Shown in pieces: positions 25,748 to 37,361 of a stretch of DNA of 64,000 nucleotides; the stretch's first letter is position 1, and each line of letters starts with the position of its first letter. The notes beneath the pieces are model-generated. The model ran no database searches, had not been told where the DNA came from, and saw only the letters and a list, made by a program, of their open reading frames with translations. The stretch is from NCBI GenBank assembly GCA_022885665.1, contig JAGQDJ010000077.1, positions 434,001-498,000 of the forward strand. The letters run 5' to 3'. Made by a program: the position numbers and the translations under genes. The stretch comes from Triops longicaudatus (Eukaryota; Arthropoda; Branchiopoda; Notostraca; Triopsidae).

Positions 25748-26405
25748 ACGGAAAAAAGGGCCAGGAGAGCCCTTGGAAAAGCACGGCTTCTTTGTAAGGC
25801 TCTCGTTAAGTAGTGCCTTTTAATTTAACAGTTAGTCATCAGAAATGAGTCCAGACGTCGTTGAGGCAGTCTAAGAAATACAAGAATTTATGTAGTTTTT
25901 GGTTGTAAAGAAGTTAGATGGCAAGTAAACAATACCTAATAGCTGAGATGCACTGTTGTTATTTGACGTCAAAACCTACACTGCGAATATAATAAGCCTA
26001 TTTGTTGCATAGGTAAAAAGCTAGACTACTGTATTTTCTAGTGCTTTGGAATCGATTTGACTAAGAAACTGTCACTGATATTAAAGCGAAACCGCGAATG
26101 ACAAGTTTTAGTTCGTTGGCCCCAAGCCCGAACTTGATCTCCGAAGTGGATAGTAAACAAGGTTTTGGCAATTGAAGGAGAATATTATTTTCGGCCTGGA
26201 TTATGTTTTTATAACCCTGAAAAACGAAATACTCCATTTATAGGTTACAAGAAATCGACTGCAAATTTTTTAGGTAACAAAATAACGGAAATATTTTTTT
26301 TTAATTTACAGGATTTCTGAATATTAAATTGTTATGTTTTCTCGTTTGACTTAGAAATGAATTAAAATCAAGTTAGACCGTCAGCTCTAATTTATACCAG
26401 TGGAT
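25748..26405. promoter_or_regulatory. Shared divergent promoter of HEXD and CCDC186
   Basis: The two start codons face away from each other across 658 bp. TTGACGTCAA, containing the perfect CRE/ATF octamer TGACGTCA, lies at 25964-25971. No TATA box stands out at a fixed distance from either gene. Co-regulation of two secretory-pathway genes by a CREB/ATF-type factor is a reasonable guess, not a demonstrated fact. Confidence 0.5.
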
Positions 26406-29400
26406 ATGGAAACCAACGATTCAGTGATTCCTACCCGTGCGGGTGAAAAAGAAATTTTGTGTAATGGTAATCATTCCGCTACGAGTCAACCAACTCCCAG
26501 TCCGTTATCTAACGGTAAAGAAGAGCTGAATGAGAACGATAAAGAAAGTGACACGGTATTTGAAAAGCCTGTAAATAAAATCATCGATGCTGATAAAGAA
26601 GAAATTCAAAGGCTCACAGAAACCAATGAAAACTTAAACCAAAGATTGGAAAGGTACTTTGTCCGAAGTAAAATTCCCTCGATTTTTATTTTTTTTTTAA
26701 TTAACAGGCTTGAAAAAGAAAATGCAAGACTCGTATCAGAGAACGTAGGGGAAGCGTATAAGTCACAAATTGTACATTTGGAGAAGTTACTTGAGGAATC
26801 TAAACTCCGTACTTGCAAGCTAGAGAGCCAGCTGAAGCACTTTGAATTAGACAGCAACTCTCGACTAGAAAAGGTATTTTTGTGGATCATTACAGAGACA
26901 TATACAAACAGATAAGGTGTTTCTGATTTCTGTAGAGTCAAAAACAGCTTGAAGCCGTTAGTAGGGAACGGGACTCCATGGTGGTTAAATATGCTCAGAG
27001 TGAGCGGGAGGTTCTCGGTTTTCAGAAAGAAAGAGACATCTTCGACAAAAAGCTCAAAGAAGCATCTAAAGAACGCGAAATCCTTTTAGGCAAAATCAAA
27101 AGCTTAAACAGCGACAAATCTCGGATCGGCGAACTTTTGGATGCTAAGGTAACTTGTTATATGACTTAAAATAACATCGGAAACAAAAATAACAGCACAC
27201 GACTTTCAGCATTTTTTTTTTACTTTTTTTTGTTAAGTAATGAACAAATGGAAGTCCAATTAAATACTATGTGTGTGTTTTTAAAAGAAAAAGCTATTTG
27301 GACCTTATATTCTAAATAATTCAACCCTTTCTACGTTGGCAATGTTGAGAGGTTTTCAGCATTAATGCATCTTTGATTGATGAGAAAAAGCTCTTTGTGC
27401 TCATCTATTTCAGTGCCAAGAACTGAGTGGAGTTTTACGGGAAATGGAGAAAATGAAGGAAGAGATCAATTCACGTGAGATTAAAGTTCGTTGGGCGCAA
27501 AACAAGCTAAAAGTCGAAGCGGAGAGTCATAAAGAAACACAAGGCAAGCTTGAAAAACTGCAGCTGAGGCTAAGACAAGTTCAAGAGGAAGCTGATCAGG
27601 TGCGGAAAGACTATCAAACTGCGGTTCAGACGGCGGAAACGGCAACTTTGGAATCGCGCGAAGCCAATGTACAAGACATGAAAGATCGAATTGGTCAATT
27701 AACGGAAGATAATCATTCCCTGTCCTTGAAAGTGCGTTTTATTAATTTGATGACTTTTTTTTATACTTTTTAAACAATTACATCCTCTTTATTTGCTCGT
27801 TTCAGGAATTTCTTCTGATCAATTTTGTCTGACCGAGTCATATTTTAATTTCTATACACAGGTACAAGCCTTAGAACGCGAACGCCTTACATTAGAAGAA
27901 AACCTGAGCAAACTGAAGGAAGTCGTTAGTCAGCAGCAAGGAGACCTAGCGGAGATGAACAAGAAACTAAAAAATGAAGAAGATCTTCAGCTACAATTAA
28001 ATCGGTATTAATTTTTAACATTATTCCGCATTAGTCTCATAATGTTTATGAATTAATTTACCAACATAGTGATATTTGAAGAATATTAACTTTGTTTTGT
28101 TCCACGAGAGTAGGGACTCATAATTTTTGAAAGATTTGGTTTAATGACTGGTAGACAATTTTAACATTTACGAAGTTGCACATTCCACGAGAATCAAACA
28201 ATTCCCCTCGTGGATTGTACAACTCAATAAAGTTCAGTGAACTTTGCACAAGCAAATGTACTGTATAACCTCTCGAGAAATCTACAAGCTTATCCGGAAA
28301 TAGGGCGTAAAAATAACAAATTCCCTCAAATTTTGAAAGAGTAAGAGCAACCGGGTCGAATGTTCCGGTTCTAAACGGAATACGTCAAACATGGTCTGGA
28401 AAGAGAACCTCGCATCCAAGGCTATTTGAAAGGTTGTTTTAAATAACTTTGCCCCGCGTCGTCCACTTGCGCCATAGCGAAAAATTTGTATGCTCTCTCT
28501 TGTTCGCCAAAAAAATCGTTGTTATGCTGTTTTAGTATACACTACAAATTTATTTAAGTCCCTTAAATTTTTCTGTTTTCTAAAAGTCCCAGAATTTGGG
28601 TGGTCGTGCTTTGTGGCATCGCTAATTAAATATTTTGCACCCTCGGCATGCTCATTCTTTATAGGGCCAAATTTATATTAAGAAAAGTTTGCTTGTTTTG
28701 AAAAACAGTGCGCGTTTATATAACCGTGACGGGTTTTTAATTATTGTTATGGTCTTGTTAATTTAAAAACAGGGAGAAGAGCCGTGTTACGCAATTAGAA
28801 GAAGAAGTTGCAAGTTGGCGAGCATTGCACGCAGATTTGCAAGCAGATATTGTCAGTTGCCGCCAAAGAGAAGCAGAATTATTAACTTTTACGCAAACAC
28901 TCACCGAGAAACACGTGCGATTGCAATCTGACTTGAGTAGTGCATCAGCGCGAGTATGTAATTTTTTCTCAATTATATTTTTATTAACTTATCAATTGTT
29001 ATTGTTTCCGTTTTTTAAACGAAGTTTGTCTAATTTATTTTCTTATTAATTACAGGCCGAATATAACGAATCCCAGGTGTCTATTTTAAGTGCAAAAGTA
29101 TCTGAGTTGGAGAAAACTTTGACTGCAGTGCAGACTGAAAGCCACGCCAATCTGGAAGCCAAACAGAGCGAACTGGCCCTTTTGGCCCGCCATATAGCAG
29201 AGAAAACGCGATCATGTGAAACACTCCAACAGTCCTTAACTGATGTACAGAGCGAATATGACGCTGCTAAGCGTAAATATCAAGCCAATCGAAAAGTAAA
29301 AGCTCCATTTTTCCTCCTTTAGTAGTCTTTTAACTTTTTTTAGTTTTTTTTTTTGAAGCAGCTTGGAATTTGTCTAACTATTTTTTTTTCTTTTACAGGA

Positions 29401-30606
29401 ATTAACTCGAGAAATAAAAACGTTGCAAAAACGATTGGAATCTGTTGAAACTCACCCGTCTTCACATTCCTTGGACCACAGTGGCGGCCATAGTGGAACC
29501 AGCCTGGGTTCGCGCGCCAGTTCCCATACATCGCTTAACACCATGCAATCAGTAATTAACGAAAAAGGCATTTTAAAAGGCGCATTTCTGGAGGGTGTGA
29601 AATGAGGATGACATCAAGCATTAATTCAGTGACTACTTGTGTGACAGTTTTCTGGTCCTTTCCTCCCCATTATTCTTTTAAAAACTGCCACAGCATTTTG
29701 TGTCATTTTTGCTTTCGGAGCATTTCCGTGTTAATGTTAATTGCATTTTGAAGCCAAGTTGTGAAGCAGCAACAAGGAAACTGGAGTAGCCAGTATTTCT
29801 AGTTTTTTAAGGGTTTATTTTTTTTTTTCAAATTAATTGTTTCATTTGGTTTTCATAGGAACGACCGCCCTCTCCTTCAACAATGAGCAGGTCCTCGCCT
29901 TCACCTACGCCTCACCCGCTTTCTCACATGGATGACTCGCCTCAAACGCAAGCGCTGTTAGAACGCTTATTGGCCGTCCAGAAGCAAAGCGTGAAAAAGA
30001 GCCAAAAGTTGGATTTCATGGAAGAACACGTACAACAGCTGGTGGAAGAATTGAAACGAAAGAATAAACTAATCCAATGGTACATCATGCGCGAAGAAAG
30101 CGGAGCTTTAGCTTCAAGCCATGCAGATGAAGTCAAAGTAAATTTATTTCATTTTCACTGAAGAGTGAATTAACACTTCTACTTAATAACCTTTTTCTAA
30201 TCCAAATATTAATTATTCTTCCTATTGCAAGTTGAGCCAAGCGAAAGCTCTCTGTCAGGTAACATTCCTGCCGTAATTAGAGTGATATTCGGGGCTTAAG
30301 TTTCCTTATGTTTGGTAGCGGTTTTTCTCTTTTGTTTCTATCTTAAATTTCTATGCCTTGGTCGAATGTAACACTAATCGTCGTTTTCTTTGTGTGTAAT
30401 AGGCTGAGTTGTCAAAACACGGAGGCGTCATGGCATCGTTATACGGTTCGAAGCAAGATCAAGCGCTAACGCTAGAGCTATCCATGGAGATTTGTCGCAA
30501 GTTGCAAGCAGTTTTAGAAGACACTTTATTAAAGAATATTACTCTAAAAGAAAGTTTAAACACGATGGGGGAAGAAATAGCTCGGTTAACGCAGCAACGA
30601 CGTTAA
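26406..30606 (+). CDS. CCDC186: Golgin of the CCDC186 / CCCP-1 / Golgin104 family
   Basis: Ten coding exons: 26406-26653, 26708-26873, 26936-27148, 27414-27731, 27862-28004, 28773-28953, 29056-29295, 29399-29551, 29859-30137 and 30403-30606. All junctions are GT-AG and in frame, giving 714 residues (723 with an optional 27-nt exon). The protein is almost wholly coiled coil, with heptad-rich E/K/L/Q sequence from about residue 60, broken by a Ser/Gly/His-rich linker in exon 8 and the start of exon 9. Recognition rests on MVVKYAQSEREV and VRWAQNKLKVEAESHKET in the middle, and on the conserved C-terminus, with RKNKLIQWYIMREESG (exon 9) and GGVMASLYGSK plus LQAVLEDTLLKNITLKESL (exon 10). Family members are Golgi or dense-core-vesicle tethers that bind Rab2 and act with EARP. 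Length is near nematode CCCP-1 and below human CCDC186. The upstream frame begins with GTG, so the first ATG at 26406 was chosen. Additional 5' non-coding exons are possible. Confidence 0.93.
30232..30258 (+). other. CCDC186: Candidate 27-nt optional microexon of CCDC186
   Basis: Between exons 9 and 10, CTATTGCAAG is followed by TTGAGCCAAGCGAAAGCTCT, ending CTGTCAG|GTAACA. The segment is exactly nine codons (LSQAKALCQ), phase 0 on both sides, flanked by a pyrimidine-rich acceptor and a good donor. Skipping it also keeps frame and gives the better match to the vertebrate junction, so alternative use is likelier than constitutive use. Confidence 0.45.
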
Positions 30607-32770
30607 GAATGTGAAAAAGGGCAAACACTTCCATATATTAAAAATTTCTTTTTAACTTTATTGAAAGCAAAGATTCCTTGTTTTTAGATTATGTGTGGAC
30701 GTGCCCAAATGTGCTTTCTTTTATTTCCACATGTGTCGAGTGTGTGTGAATCAAGAGTCATGTGTATAAAAGCCAACTAAACATTTCTCTATGGTCTATT
30801 ACCTCATTATACACAAAGTAATATACATTATTAGGTCTGTTTCGGACAAATATTAATCTTTACTATGCGTACTTGCGTTTGCTTTCAGATTTTTCTAATT
30901 TACTTTATATTTTTTCAGAACATGACGAAACTTGTTTTTCATTTTAAGCACAATTTTAGGCCAAGTGCAGGTTTTATTTTTAGATCAGCCGTTCTTCATG
31001 TGCAATCGAAAGCGTGTTCTTTAGGGTCAGTATTAGAATTCGTAGAAAAATTCGTCCTTTTTTGGTTTCTATAGGGTTAAAAATACGACACCAAAATGTA
31101 CCTTTAGTGATTGTAGCTTAAATGCTCGCACCAGAAGTGAAAGAAAACGCTTCACGGTGTAGGAATTTGGGGCTTTCAGGCTCAAAACAGCTTCATAGAA
31201 CGGGAGTTGATTGTATTGGGACATGCACAGCGGTCCTTTCGGCCATTGGCTACGGTGAATGTGCCAAGGCGGGTTAGTAAATGACGACAGTTAATTCATT
31301 ACTTGAAATGTAGCAAACCAGGGGAGCGGAATTCGATTAGCTACTGTAAGCCAGAACACAGGACAGGCGTAAGAAAATGGCCGAGCCACTAAATAAGAAG
31401 TTGTACCGAACGGACGTCTTAGGTTAATGAGCTTGTCAACCGACCTATTGTCTGGAATGCTGGGCGACAATGGACTTGGCTAAGGTATCCATGTGTGTAT
31501 ATATATTCTGAGAGGGCGAAGTAGGGAACTTAGCTCGCTTGACTGTCAACCTTTCCTCAGATGCTCCTCTGTTTGTTCCTCTTAATTAAGCAGTTTGGCA
31601 GCTGGGAAAGTTTTCGGGGGCCCGTTTCCCACAGACCAAGCTTAGCAAGCCGTAGGAGCATGTTAGCAAAACACGTAGTAGAAATTCGCCGAACCAGGAC
31701 TAACGTCTTCCTAATACTCTAGATTCCTTATTTGGCTATAATTCAAGCGGCAAATCAACGCGCTGAACCGTTATCAATGACATCGCGCTCGTTAGGAAAA
31801 ATTAATGCACACAAGTACTTCAGAAAGCTTGAAAAGATTTTTTGAGATTTTACAGACAAATAATTTAAGGTAGGAAGAAATTGTTGACCTTCGAAAGAGT
31901 ATGAAGTTTTATGAAAGTACTCGAAGTAGTGCCTGCACTTGAAGTAGCTTACAACAATATTTGCCGAAATTTTCAACTGTGTGGGTTACTAAAGGAAAAA
32001 CCCAGGTTTTCAACTTGTTCCAGCAATTTGAACACGGAAATTCAAGCTTAAGAGATCAAACAATCTTGTAGACCAGTTTGCGAGCCAGTTTTTCGAGTGT
32101 TTTGTCTTTACACACAAGCTTAAGTGAAATCCACATGATCGGTTTATTGGAAAGGAAGCGCAATACACTCTTGAAGATCTAAAGCTTCAAGAGGTAACCT
32201 TTTAGATTTAAAATCAATATTAGGGGAAATCCTCAAGAACGGCATTAAGATCGAATTTCAGTGAACTATGCTTCACGTACCGAACAGAGAATATGGAGTG
32301 GTGGCCTAAATTACGACGCATTTTAGCTTAACTCGTATTATTTATTCACTTTCAACGAACATTAATTACAACAAAGTAGTTTAACTTACGGCAACGAACA
32401 AAGCTCATGCCGATAAAAGAAATAAAAAAAGTAGTTTAACTTGAACTCACTTCCTTTGCTTTTTTTTCTCGTTTGCTCTGCTTGTTTCCATTAATTCGTT
32501 TATATTTAGCAACAAAAATTATAAACCAATTCGCTCGTATTAACTTTTTGGAATTAATATTTGTTTTGCTCCTGCTAACGAAATATTTTCTTATTGAGAA
32601 TTGTAAAAACATGGAAATAATGCAACAATTTTTCAATAACCTTTCAAGTTATTTCGTATTCTGAAACCTTTTCTGACCCCTTGAAAAGTCTAAAACTGAC
32701 CAACAATTTCATTATTTTGAAAATAATTTTCAACTTTTTGGGGTAACTAAGACCAATTCTTCGAATGCCG
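30607..32770. other. Intergenic region between two convergent genes
   Basis: It holds the 3' ends of CCDC186 (plus) and of the gene at 32771 (minus). About 31180-31740 is less AT-rich than its surroundings and has Sox-like ATTGTC and GACAATGG cores at 31448-31475, so it may contain a regulatory element. TTTATT at 32341-32346 (AATAAA on the minus strand) is a possible poly(A) signal of the minus gene. No open frame here looks coding. Confidence 0.55.
30637..30642 (+). terminator. Candidate poly(A) signal ATTAAA of CCDC186
   Basis: ATTAAA, the commonest variant signal, lies 31 bp past the CCDC186 stop, followed by T-rich sequence. No canonical AATAAA was found in the next 250 bp. Confidence 0.4.
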
Positions 32771-33993
32771 TTACTCTTCAACGTTTGTACGCTCTATAGC
32801 GTATAGTCCAGGATTATACTGACATTGGTTAAAAACCAGCAAAGGTTCGGCAGAGGCGGGGCTTATAACAGGAGTTTCCGGCAATGCACCACAAGCAGAT
32901 TCTTCTTCTTCGGCGAAACTCATCTGTAAATCAAAGTAACAAACGCTGTCCGCATCGCTTTCTTCAGCACGCTGGCACTGTTTGCTTTGCCGTCCATGCG
33001 GTGCGTTCTCTTTCACGGCCATCAACAAAGTCGGTTCAGCTATTATGCCCCCCGAAGAACTTATTGGCATGCAGGTGCGGACTGCTGGGTTGTTCCTTAT
33101 TAACATTCCATCGGGTTGGTGCTGCATCAAGGGCGGCGAATCGCTTATTGCCGGTCGATTGGAAGAATGCGGCATTGTTGTATCTTCCTCTCCTCTTCCT
33201 CCCTCTCCTTCACTTCCCAACATTTCGCAGTTTCCTCCGACATTTTCATCATCGTAACGCACCAAATTTTCCCACCTAAGCTTCTTCAGTTTCGCACGAG
33301 TGCCCTTTCTGCTATCTTCTCTTACTGACGGCTTATGCTTCGGTACTGGATTGGTGTCAGCCAGTTCGATCTGCTTCTCCTCTGAACAGTGGTTTTGTTC
33401 TAACTCATTTGCGTTATTGCTGCTACAGAAAGTGGAGGTAACTTTTGGAAGACAGTTATGAATGGGAGCCAAAACACTGACATCTTTTTGCTTAACACTG
33501 GCAGTAAAAGACGTAGTAGGTTCACCTACATTGCTTGCAAAGTTCAGTTCCACAGGTGCGTCAGTAATTACGTCTTCAATAGGAAAATACTTGCTCGTTT
33601 CGGTCTCATTAAAGAACTCGCTTGTGTTCCACTGCCAGCTGAAACTTCGTCGTAATTGCTGGCGTGGAAGCTTAGTCGTCGTAATCCATTCGTATTGCCG
33701 CTCTGCCACAATTGAGTCAGTTGGCTGGTACTGTAACTTGTCCGTTACATAGGTCTGGAACATGGCATGGTGCCAGGCATGGTATTCACCTGTAATTAAA
33801 CAGATACTCACATACAGTTTGCTTTTAAAACAAAGTACAACGACTTTATACTTCGTCGTGTGGGGATAAACAATCCGTTGGGACACGTGGAAGCTTCGCT
33901 ACTGCTTTCTTGCATAAATTGCCAAGCATCGTTCAAGATTTTTACAGCCAGTGCTTCGTCACATTCCACCTGCACGTCTTCACTAACCTCCAT
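32771..33993 (-). CDS. Uncharacterised protein gene, at least two exons
   Basis: The main exon is 32771-33789; in its frame it stays open upstream to a TAG at about 33899, but that upstream part has no ATG. A different frame starts at ATG 33993, 13 bp after an acceptor TTTTTAG, and reads a plausible helix (CDEALAVKILNDAWQFMQES) and then NGLFIPTRRS. Joining donor A|GTATAA at 33851 to acceptor TTAATTACAG at 33790 removes a 62-nt intron and gives 386 residues, reading IPTRRS-EYHAWHHAMFQTYV. A stronger-looking donor, GTATGT at 33815, would leave only a 26-nt intron. The rest is low in recognisable domains: a Trp/Arg-rich patch (RRSFSWQWN), a Lys/Arg-rich segment ending LRWENLVRY, and acidic Glu/Ser stretches near the C-terminus. 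I do not recognise the family; an intracellular, largely disordered protein is likely. An additional upstream 5' exon is probable. Confidence 0.65.
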
Positions 33994-34246
33994 ATTTTTC
34001 CCAAACCTAAAAATAAAGAGCAAGTAGTCAAGAAAATGGAAATTACGGCAAAACAACTAAGCAATAGAATAAAATAAAGGAAAAATAAGTAGACAATAGG
34101 TTTTTACAGGAGTAAAGAAAGAAAAGTGACAAAGAGCTCGAGATGAGTTTGCCAAAGGGAAAGGCAAATAAGCAATCTGACTTGTGCAAATGAGATGCCT
34201 TTAAACGTGAGAAGTCTTCGTTTAACAACCTAGTTAAGGACTCGGA

Positions 34247-34261
34247 GGGGGGGGGGGGGGG
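34247..34261 (+). repeat. 15-nt G tract
   Basis: A run of 15 G. Other long G or C tracts in the desert are at 41780-41791 (12 C, then 12 A), 42279-42290 (12 G) and 61491-61500 (10 G). Confidence 0.85.
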
Positions 34262-37048
34262 AGAAAGGGCAATAGTCCAGAACGGAGTGTCGCTGGAAGG
34301 GCGTCAATGGGGTAATAGTTTTGCTACAGCTTTGGCTCTTTTCTCGGCGGCATCGCAACCGGCACCGTTTTTGAAAGTCACAAGCCTTAACTCGACGCCG
34401 TTCCGAATCGTAAATCCTTCCTCGCTGAGCCTCTCGACGCTCCATCGGTTTGCTCCCGGTGACGGGCCAGATTGTCGCCCTCTTTACGTTGACTGAGGGC
34501 TTTATTTGCTTAATAAAACTGTTCGAATTTTTTGCCCACGCTCCCTACAGCGAAAGCTTTTCGAAGCGTTTCTTCGCGTCAGTAGTCTGGTAGACAGTGT
34601 AACCAAAATTCCTCGAAATTTCTGCTGACTGTGATACTTTTTGGCAATCCTCTAAAGCTGCAGGAAACTATTTTATAGTGATTAAAACTATTTTATAATT
34701 ATTTTTCGTAAGTCATCTTACGACTTAATACTTGCGATGAAAAGCCCTGATTACAACAAAGGGGCATTATCTAAGTATAGATTCTAGAAAAATAAGAACA
34801 TAAGTTTCGCAGTTATTTTTAGTAACTATTTGATTTTGCGCATTTTACACCAATAAACCCGTTAAAGGATTTTGCATAAACTGAGATGTCAGAGCAGGTG
34901 GAAATAAAAATGCGCTTTGGAATAGCACAACAATTTGTGTTAAATGTCTGAACTTTAGCAATAAGCTTTTCAGTGGTCTTTGAACGCGAATTGGTCAAAA
35001 ATAGAACTTTCATTGGCAAGCAATCAACGATTCGTTTTCAGTAAACGAGACTAACGAGGATAGCTTAAATCGATTTTTTCTCGTTTTTCTCCTATTATAT
35101 GTAGACAGAAAGGCACTCACTAGTAGTACTAGTTCGTGTTTCCCTGTTTTGATTAGAATAGATTCTGCAGCGAGCAACGTCGTTCACGTGTAAAGTTGTG
35201 ATTCACCTAAGCTCGTAAGCCGTTAATGTTTCTTTCCCATATTAGTTTTTCTTTTTTTTGCTTCTTAGTTTGTTTTTGCATGTGTTATCCAGCGGAGGGG
35301 CCATTTTTGCGTTGTAATGACAGAACTGAGCAGTTCCATCATCTTCATGTCTGCTATGTGACAAGGCTCGGAAATCCGAGTGATGCATGGAAGCGTTTTC
35401 CCGCAAAATTTATCTTGGCTGCCGAAGCACACGCGTCTTGCATACTCTATCTATACAAAAGACAAGTCATTCTTTGCGTGTTCCCTAAATGAGTTCTTCA
35501 ATTGGCAAAACTCGGGAATCCCGAGTTTGCAGCCCTGCATGACACCATGAACCGGACAAGATAGACAGGAACTTCATTACACGTTTTCTCTATAAAGGTC
35601 TGTTAGCTTAAGAACAAGAGCTTCAACTTGGGTCAAGTTGGTGTATTTGAACAGCAGGCCTCGGTTGGAGTTCTGAACTCACGGAATCCATGGAGTGCAA
35701 AGTCTCCATTATGCTGGTTTTTGCCGATTGGGAATTTACGAGTTTTCAGTATGTAGACCACCTTCGGAAAAGACAGATCATTAGCAGTCAGAAATGCAAG
35801 GACCCCCTTTTGGGACTTCTTGAAGCGACCCGAAGTCTCGCAGTCGATACGATTCATCACGGTGGGTCGACAGGCCTTAGCAACCGCTCAATTCAATTAA
35901 CCTATTAACCACTGGCAGAAACCATGGGTGGAAAGCCTCGAACCCCGCACACCCAATAGGTACAGGTTTTTGTATACTTTTAACCTAGGAAACTTCAACG
36001 GTAATGAAGATAATGATCGGTTTTACCTTTCAATCTTCACATGAAATATGCACTCCTGCCGCTTGTTTTAACGATCTATCTAACAACCGACATTGTTTTC
36101 ACTGACATGAAAGGACCTCTGGTTATTGAAACCGACAACTTCATCAGCGAGAAACTGAGCAGACGTGCAAGGAAAACATGGACGGGCGAGAGAAGATTTA
36201 CCATATTTATTCTTTCAAGTTCCGCGTGACCCACGTCTTGACTCTTAGAAAAATGTACGTTGGACTCTCGACCTACGATGACTTCCAAATACGATGGCAA
36301 GTGGTCAAGAATGGCGGTCTATATAACAACAAAGCGAGGAATACAAGTAAGCAAATTTAAAGTCAACAATGTTGTTTCATATCTTTGATTTTCCTTGTAA
36401 CTTGCATAAGAACATTTAGAAAATTGGTATTTGCTGAATTTGCCACGTAAGGTTAGGTTGAACTGGAGTAGATATATCGTAAGGCGAGAACCTGGCTAAC
36501 GAGATACAAGCATACGGTGATCCCTTTCCAACTGTATCCTGCTTATTCGAGTTCTGGTAGTCAGCCTAAATGGATAAAGCATATCCCGCCCTGAGCCCAT
36601 TCATTAAGCGGAGTTCACTAAATAAGCAACGCAAGCATTTGAAGGTGCTACGAAGCTAAACAGACTTCGACCGGAAAAGTTACTTTAACTTGAAAATTTG
36701 GTCATCTGAATTGTTTGTCGAGAAAACCCAGATGTTAGGACACGATGTTTACAATGGAATACGAGGTGTGCGATTTTTCGAATGGTAAAAGGTTTAAGCA
36801 AAGGTATCACAGACGAGTATTTTACCTGAGTGTTTAAAGAAACATCAGAAATCGGTTAACTTAAGCGCATGTTGCTATTTTTATATGGGAACAAAAAAGG
36901 TGGTCTTAGCAATTTTCTTTAGCAATTTCGCAGTTGTCTTAGGTATTTTCTTTTTTGGACGGCGAACGGATTTTTGTATCACCTTTGTATCCTTACCATT
37001 CCGATTTACCGGGACTAGCTCTCAGAATATTCGAACGGTTTATAACAG

Positions 37049-37064
37049 TATTTCTGCAGAAATA
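37049..37064. repeat. 16-bp perfect palindrome
   Basis: TATTTCTGCAGAAATA is a perfect palindrome with a TTCTGCAGAA core, similar to the core at 39750-39770. It could bind a dimeric factor or be chance. Confidence 0.4.
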
Positions 37065-37312
37065 TTGAAGTGAAACAAAGAGCTAGCTGCTAGTTTGTAC
37101 CCATTTTGTATTATTTTCCCCTCTGTGGACGTTTTCTGTCCGACACGTAATACCTTACAGAGACAAAATTTTAGACATTCTAAATTTTCCAACTTAATTT
37201 TTAGTAAAACAGTATGTTTTGTGCAAGAAAGCATGGTATCTTGCACATTTCAGTCACAAATAATCTATGGTCGTTAGATAAATTAAACAAACCTAATCAG
37301 AAATAATTATAC

Positions 37313-37361
37313 TACAGTGTGTCGAGTGTAACAGATTTCTGTCGTAAGGCGAGTCACTGTA
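37313..37361. mobile_element. 45-bp TA-flanked palindromic mini-element, Tc1/mariner-like
   Basis: The unit begins TA-CAGTGTGTCGAGTGTA and ends CGTAAGGCGAGTCACTG-TA. The termini CAGTG...CACTG are perfect inverted repeats bounded by TA on both sides, which is the insertion signature of Tc1/mariner elements; similarity of the two halves continues inwards imperfectly. It has no coding capacity. It could be an internal-deletion derivative with almost only its terminal repeats left. Confidence 0.45.

Noticed and set aside
33808..33898. Upstream part of the long frame of the unknown gene, in the same frame as its main exon
   Set aside because: It is bounded upstream by TAG and contains no ATG, whereas the other frame begins with ATG after a good acceptor and splices in phase. 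Kept only as an alternative.
35920..35980. Possible tRNA T-arm on the minus strand (GGGTTCGAGGC)
   Set aside because: The flanking bases do not pair into a T-stem and no D-arm or anticodon arm can be placed at the right distance.
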